DNA of 64,000 nt from Eucalyptus grandis (taxonomy: Eukaryota; Streptophyta; Magnoliopsida; Myrtales; Myrtaceae). How positions within the stretch are numbered: position 1 is the stretch's first letter; each line of letters starts with the position of its first letter. Under the pieces are notes generated by a model. It worked only from the letters and a program-made list of their open reading frames with translations, did not search any database and was not told the origin of the DNA. The DNA lies in NCBI RefSeq assembly GCF_016545825.1, contig NC_052622.1:4717001-4781000 (forward strand), given 5' to 3'. The position numbers and the translations under genes are program-made. Below, piece by piece: positions 59,276 to 64,000 of the stretch.

Positions 59276-60935
59276 GCGGCACGGCACCTGCCATGAAAGC
59301 GTCTTCCCCTAAGCTTTATGAGTTCAAGGTATGCCCTTTTACAGGAGGGATTCTGGCGCCGGCTTCCTTAAGTGAAGAGACAAAGTCATTTTGTTCTATC
59401 CCTTAGCTTGAAGTTTGAAGGAAATGGTCGACACCCAGTTGAATGAAATGACCGAGTATTCCCCGCTTCAATGTTAAAGCAACAAGAAAAGTGGCTCATA
59501 TCTTTATGCATCTGTATGACTTGATTACAAAGGAATCCACCTTGAATCGATGGCAAAGTTTCTTCGGTTGCTCTCATATTTTTCTGTTCTTTGACCTGAA
59601 ATCTCAGAAAATAATCCTGTCAATGTCCATGAGGCATGAAGACCTTATTGCCCGTTGTGCAAATCAAGATGATTTCCTACTTATTGAACAGGAATGGCCA
59701 GAATCAGTGAATTAATTGGTCAGGAAAATCATTTCACCAATAGAAAACACAACACATAATAACTGAGATTCAGCTCTCTTTGGTTCGTTCTTTGATTGAA
59801 TTACATCATTTCCACAAATGTTATGATTAGGATAACCACAAAGGACATATCCATTGTAAAAAAATACTGAAGATTGATTATCATCAAGGGATCTGCATAA
59901 GGCATGGATATATGCATAACAGGTGTCATTGGCAACTTCATTCTTTCTCTTAATGACTTGACACAGGTTAGGCTTTGGAAAGGCGTGTTGCAAGACACCT
60001 TAAGATGGAGTAGCCATAATGCTTTGATGGTGGTAAATAACCACTGCAAGCTAATAAATGCTCTGCGAGATTGCAGTGATCATTGAGTTATGAAAACTCA
60101 TTGTAGTAAGGTCTGGACATTGATATTCTTAGTGCGTGGCCTCATTATATAACATTTCTTGAGTATAACCCTATGTTTAGTGACCCAGCCTTGCATCTCT
60201 ACATTCTGTAAATATATGTCATAGGAGAAGAAGTAAGAACAGAATTCTGATGCATGCTAACATGGTTTCATGATGCTATGCCAAAACTGGTGTACTATGT
60301 GGTAACATGGAGAAAAACTGTTGTTTTGATATTAAGTTGCAAAAATGAAAAGTGGCACACCCAGTCCATGCAAGAAATAGCAGTTGATAACATACGACCT
60401 GTGACTAGTTCAATTTGGTATCATCCTGGGTGTTCTGCCTGGAAGCATCTGTTTCTTATCAGCTGTCCTAAAAAGGACTGGCCTCTGACTGCTCTGACCA
60501 TATGGTACTCTTCATCTTAGCAAGGACGTCAATTCTGATATAGAGGAAGAAAATAGAAATGTTGCCACTGAGGATTGTGTAGATTGTAATGCAACAATCA
60601 TTCTTTTAGGGAAGCCACTGACATAATTGGAGCATCTCTGATAGACACCGACTTCTAAAGTATATCAGTTCTTCACTAGAACATGATGCAAGAAAATATT
60701 TCTGTCATTAGAGATGAATCTTTCTGAACATTCCATCAAAAATCTTATCCCAGTTGCTCTATAAATCTATTACTATAAAAGCGCCTTGGAAAGATTAATT
60801 TCAGTCCTCGATATGAGATTCCACAATTTAGGGGCTAAAGATCTCTTATATCCTTAGTCATTTACATCATATCCACCAAGTTTTAAGCATGGTTGTGAGA
60901 TCTCTTTGAGTTGTCTTAACAATATAAAACTGATC
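59276..60935. other. Unassigned intergenic DNA
   Basis: 59491-59715 is open on the plus strand (RWQSFFGCSHIFLFFDLKSQ) but no family is recognised. 60125-60290 is related to 47470-47640. No introns or domains could be supported. Confidence 0.4.
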
Positions 60936-60939
60936 ATTA

Positions 60940-61640
60940 TCATGGAAGAGGATCCAGGAGCAAGAAGAGATTCATGGAAAAATGTCCCCAATTAAAAGGT
61001 GTGTAAAGGACAATTTGGGCATAAATTGCGGATCCTGCTTACTGAAGAACTGCATATTGCCCATCATCTTGAACTTTCTCCATCACAATGATGTAAATAC
61101 AGGTACAAATTCTATGCAAGATCTCTTTGTTTTTCCTTATATTGAACAAGCTACAATGCTAGATATGAAGTATCTCTGCTTATTCTTTAATTTTGCAACA
61201 ATTTTCTGCTCTGTGGACAAACCTGTTCTCCTGGATTTTCCTGGTCATATAATGTCTAGAGCTTTGGGATTCTTTTTTGTTCTTTGTGTTTTCTTACATA
61301 GTTCTGCAGTTGTTCGAGTAAAGGCAAGGTTAATTGATGTTAATTCAACATGTTCAACGGTTAGCACAGTAACAGACGAAGAACTTTCACAAGGACTGAT
61401 AAGTTATGGGAATATTAGGGAGTGCTTGTACTTTTTAAGCTCATTTCTCTGCCTGACTGTTACTCATATCGATTGAAATTTTTAGTTTGTCAGTGAGCTG
61501 TGAGGAATACATTTTTTCACAAAGGCCATTTTAGAATTTATCTGAAGATGATGGAACAATATGCTCAGCAAAATGATGAATACAGGTTACAAACTAACCT
61601 TCTCAGTGGTTTGTGTCCGATATCATGTGTAACATAATCC
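60940..61640 (+). repeat. Paralogous segment with open frame, copy 2
   Basis: It aligns with 28290-28345 joined to 29140-29800, i.e. without the Harbinger-like insertion. 60982-61476 is open for 164 codons (YLCLFFNF, LDFPGHIMSRALGFFF, EELSQGLISYGN) in the same frame as 29315-29656. The predicted protein would be hydrophobic and lacks a known domain. It could be coding, or a T-rich non-coding repeat. Confidence 0.4.
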
Positions 61641-62780
61641 TTAATGGAAAGACTAGCTGAAACATGTCTCCAAATTATTTGCTGTAACAATGCAATGTCA
61701 TTGGATACAAAGCATAAAATTTTAAGTTTATACGATATTGAGTTTCATTTCCTTTTGGAGATAGAGATCTTTCAAATAAATTGGGACATTGCCTGTTCAA
61801 AATGCCATCAGAATTAGCAAGGAATAGAGTGTTGCTATTTATTGATGATATCTATACACAATACCTATGTTTTAATACAATTCTAATCATTAAGAGATTT
61901 TTTCTTTTTTAAGTGTTCACTTAAGAGGGCGTGACCGGTGATGACAACTCCTAGTGACGCGGATTTAAACTTCAATTTCATCTTGTCAGTCATGCATTGG
62001 CTTTGGAAAAGAACGGTTACCATTCTAAGGCAATAGGACATGAGATCCTTGGACATGACAAAAATTCATCGGCTACAAAACAATTCGTGTACAGGTGATG
62101 TCCTCTCTTCTCTGTGTTGTGCTCTTGGTCGAATCAAAGGATGTCTACAATTGTTTGCGTCATCATGCGCTTTCGCGGAATTGCGTGTTCTTTGCTACTT
62201 GCAAGTTCTTGAAGGTGAAAAATAGAAAGGAGCAATACTTCGTTGCTTGTTGAATAAATCCACTGATTTGTTCTTCATGGGTATAAACAAATGTCGAGAA
62301 TGGAAAAAATTTCTCCTTCTTGTCTGCAATCATTGCTTATATTTCTGCGACGCTCAAATAGATTAAAATCATAATGCAATAATCTATAGAAATGTAATTA
62401 TCACAGACTGAAATGCCATGAGAATTCACGTACAACTAGAGTAGAATATAGGCTAGCATACTGACTCATTGAATGCGCAGGTATCTTTTTTGGTTTTGCA
62501 CTGTCTGTTGACTAAAGATCTGAGAAGCTAACCATAGCAAATTATGAGCTGCCCCACTGGGCTAAAGACGAAAAGGACATCAACGTGTTTTTCATATCCT
62601 CATCACTACTCACCACAAAGTCATCTCCTCAAAATCCAATCAAACTATAAAGCTTATTGTATTTATTCCCCTGTTGCAATCAAACATAAGAGACCTTTTA
62701 TTTGGCCTCAAAGCAAAATCTAATGGACTAAAGAGAGAGAAAAAATAATTTTTTTTTTAAAAAAAAGGAGAAGATGAGAG
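61641..62780. other. Unassigned intergenic DNA
   Basis: No supported gene. The short frame at 62040-62225 has no recognisable family. An A tract lies at about 62757-62767. Confidence 0.45.
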
Positions 62781-62784
62781 ATCA

Positions 62785-63510
62785 TTAATAAAGTAAATGG
62801 GGGTCAACCAGCTTTTGTTGATCAAGGGCCCGATAAACGCAAAAAGTCTCAAGAGCAACAAAAAAAAAGGGGGGGAAACTTCCCTAATTTTAAATGTATT
62901 TGCTTCCCAGTCTATAATATCCTTTTCAAGATCCTGAACCTGAAGATTTGTTGGATCCAGTATGGCTTTGTCAAGCTGAAATTGCTCGATTGTAAGAATT
63001 GAAATGATCGACTTGGGATTGACTTGTGTCACCCCTCGAACTGCATTGGTTATCTAATGGCTGAGCTTTAGCACGTTGTCTACCGTGTCCTAGGCACGAT
63101 GCTTCTAATGATAAACACACTTATCAAATTTGCTACAGATTTACTGCTTGAGCCGCCATGCCTCAAATATGCTTAAGACTTAAAGGGGTAAGATAGGCTC
63201 TAACTATCGTTTTGGTGAGTGGTCAATGTATTAGTACAGTCTAATATAGTAAATGTTTTTGAAAAGTTTATAAGAATGGATTGATAATGATTTACTAATT
63301 ATCTTACATAAATGAGGAAATAGCCTATTTGATTAAGGTAATATTTTGGTTACATTCTAATAGGAACATATATATAAAGTCCTTTTTTCTGTTCAATTCA
63401 CATAATGCATTTTGTATATAAAGTATAGTCCTTATTTTCAGAATGCGTGGAAGGTCGGGAACAGGAAGGCGCAGGTGAGGAGCAGCATTGGGAGGAAGAA
63501 GAGGAAATTA
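62785..63510. repeat. Duplicated intergenic block, copy 4
   Basis: It matches 33655-34390: 'agcttttgttgatcaaggg', 'aaaaagtct.aagag', 'tataatatccttttcaagatc', 'gatttgttgga', 'gattgacttgggattgactt', 'gccatgcctcaaa', 'aataggaacatatat'. It stops before the position of the signal-peptide-like frame; unrelated DNA and then an LTR follow. Confidence 0.72.
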
Positions 63511-63513
63511 GGG

Positions 63514-64000
63514 TGTGACATCCCGATTTTCCGATTCTATTTTCAATAAATTGAGACGGGCATTTCGTTGGCACGCATATAGTTCTTTTCCTTGAGTTGG
63601 CCACTCATGTGAAAACTAGACTATCGGGTAAAGCCGTTAAGAGTTTCTAATGCATTCGACTCGAGAATTTGGTCAGGAAGCGATCTTTCGACCGAGCTAA
63701 TCTGCAAGGGTCATTACGGCACAATTAAAAATCGATTAGAGATCGGAGATAGGTCGACTCGACAGAGGCATGTGATCGTGTGGGTGATTCCACCCGATCG
63801 CACAATTCGTGTCGATCGACCGGACCGACTTTTCTATCGATTGGGTACCCGTGTTCGTATTTGAAACCTTGAGATTACCCCGACAACCGAAAGCCGCCAA
63901 TGTTTCAAAGATGTACATTGTGGCTTGAGATGATCAACCACAAGTCAAATGCATGAAAATTTCTAAAAGCTACCCGGTAGGTTGGGTCACGCTAGTATCG
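63514..64000 (+). mobile_element. Start of a third copy of the 3.9-kb LTR family (runs off the window)
   Basis: It begins TGTGACATCCCGATTTTCC. 63730-63960 is the reverse complement of about 8850-9160 ('ttgaaaccttgagatt', 'gatgtaca.tgtggct'). Conceptual translation of this part (minus) resembles that of 8905-9144 (plus), e.g. LAAFGCRGNLKVSN against LATLGCRENLKVSN, reflecting nucleotide identity rather than a gene. Its orientation is opposite to the copies at 5446 and 14082. Confidence 0.82.

Noticed and set aside
59712..60049. Minus-strand frames with PKPNLCQV, resembling a PRAF RCC1 segment (EPNFCQV)
   Set aside because: Similarity is limited to a handful of residues and does not continue on either side.
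1..64000. CRISPR arrays, operons, rRNA or complete tRNA genes
   Set aside because: No such pattern was found; tandem repeats here have LTR or intergenic context in plant DNA.

Overview
This is plant nuclear DNA: AT-rich, intron-bearing receptor kinase genes, nested LTR retrotransposons, non-autonomous DNA transposons and decayed copies of plant-only gene families (PPR-DYW, TIR-NBS-LRR, PRAF/RCC1). The LRK10L-type kinase cluster and the C-terminal style of the TNL remnant look most like Myrtaceae (for example Eucalyptus). That assignment is from memory of family sequences, not from a search. Nothing is bacterial: there are no operons, rRNA genes or CRISPR arrays.

Layout. 1-1468 is a repeat plus the left part of a duplicated block. 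1474-10576 is a complete Ty1-copia element on the minus strand (LTRs 1474-2099 and 9964-10576, target duplication AAGAG), whose gag is split by a 3.9-kb solo LTR of a second, probably gypsy-type, family (5446-9341). 10577-14081 continues the duplicated block as about three tandem units of 1.0-1.1 kb. Each unit carries a short signal-peptide-like reading frame, and the last two end in torn-off 5' pieces of the receptor-kinase gene. 14082-15666 is a second copy of the 3.9-kb LTR, cut by a 100-N gap (15667-15766). 15767-25197 is a SIRE-like copia element on the plus strand with an extra ORF behind pol. 25198-26841 is the 3' end of a dead PPR-DYW gene, split by a solo LTR of the same SIRE-like family (25741-26666, duplication GTAAG). 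28348-29136 is a Harbinger-like element, followed by more copies of the duplicated block (29840-32300; 33790-35200) and a 367-bp tandem repeat (32336-33790).

36454-53363 is the core of the window: a tandem cluster of LRK10L-type receptor-like kinases. Gene 1 (36454-39325) and gene 2 (48925-51808) keep signal peptide, wall-associated-kinase-type ectodomain, transmembrane segment and kinase, in three exons, but each carries small frameshifts in A or T runs. Between and after them lie a 5'-truncated, insertion-ridden pseudogene (41615-45103) and a kinase-exon-only pseudogene (52230-53363).

54290-58425 holds inverted remnants of a TNL resistance gene flanking a decayed PRAF-type RCC1-repeat fragment. 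58430-64000 is mostly unassigned AT-rich DNA, a segment paralogous to 29140-29800, another copy of the duplicated block, and the start of a third copy of the 3.9-kb LTR at 63514.

How it fits together: this looks like a fast-turnover immune-receptor locus. LRK10L copies spread together with their 5' and intergenic DNA by segmental duplication, were eroded by small indels, and were loaded with nested retrotransposons whose target duplications still give the order of insertion. The most unusual unexplained signal is the repeated signal-peptide-like frame (five copies, at 11447, 12450, 13511, 31473 and 34512), each followed in copies A-C by a possible splice donor.
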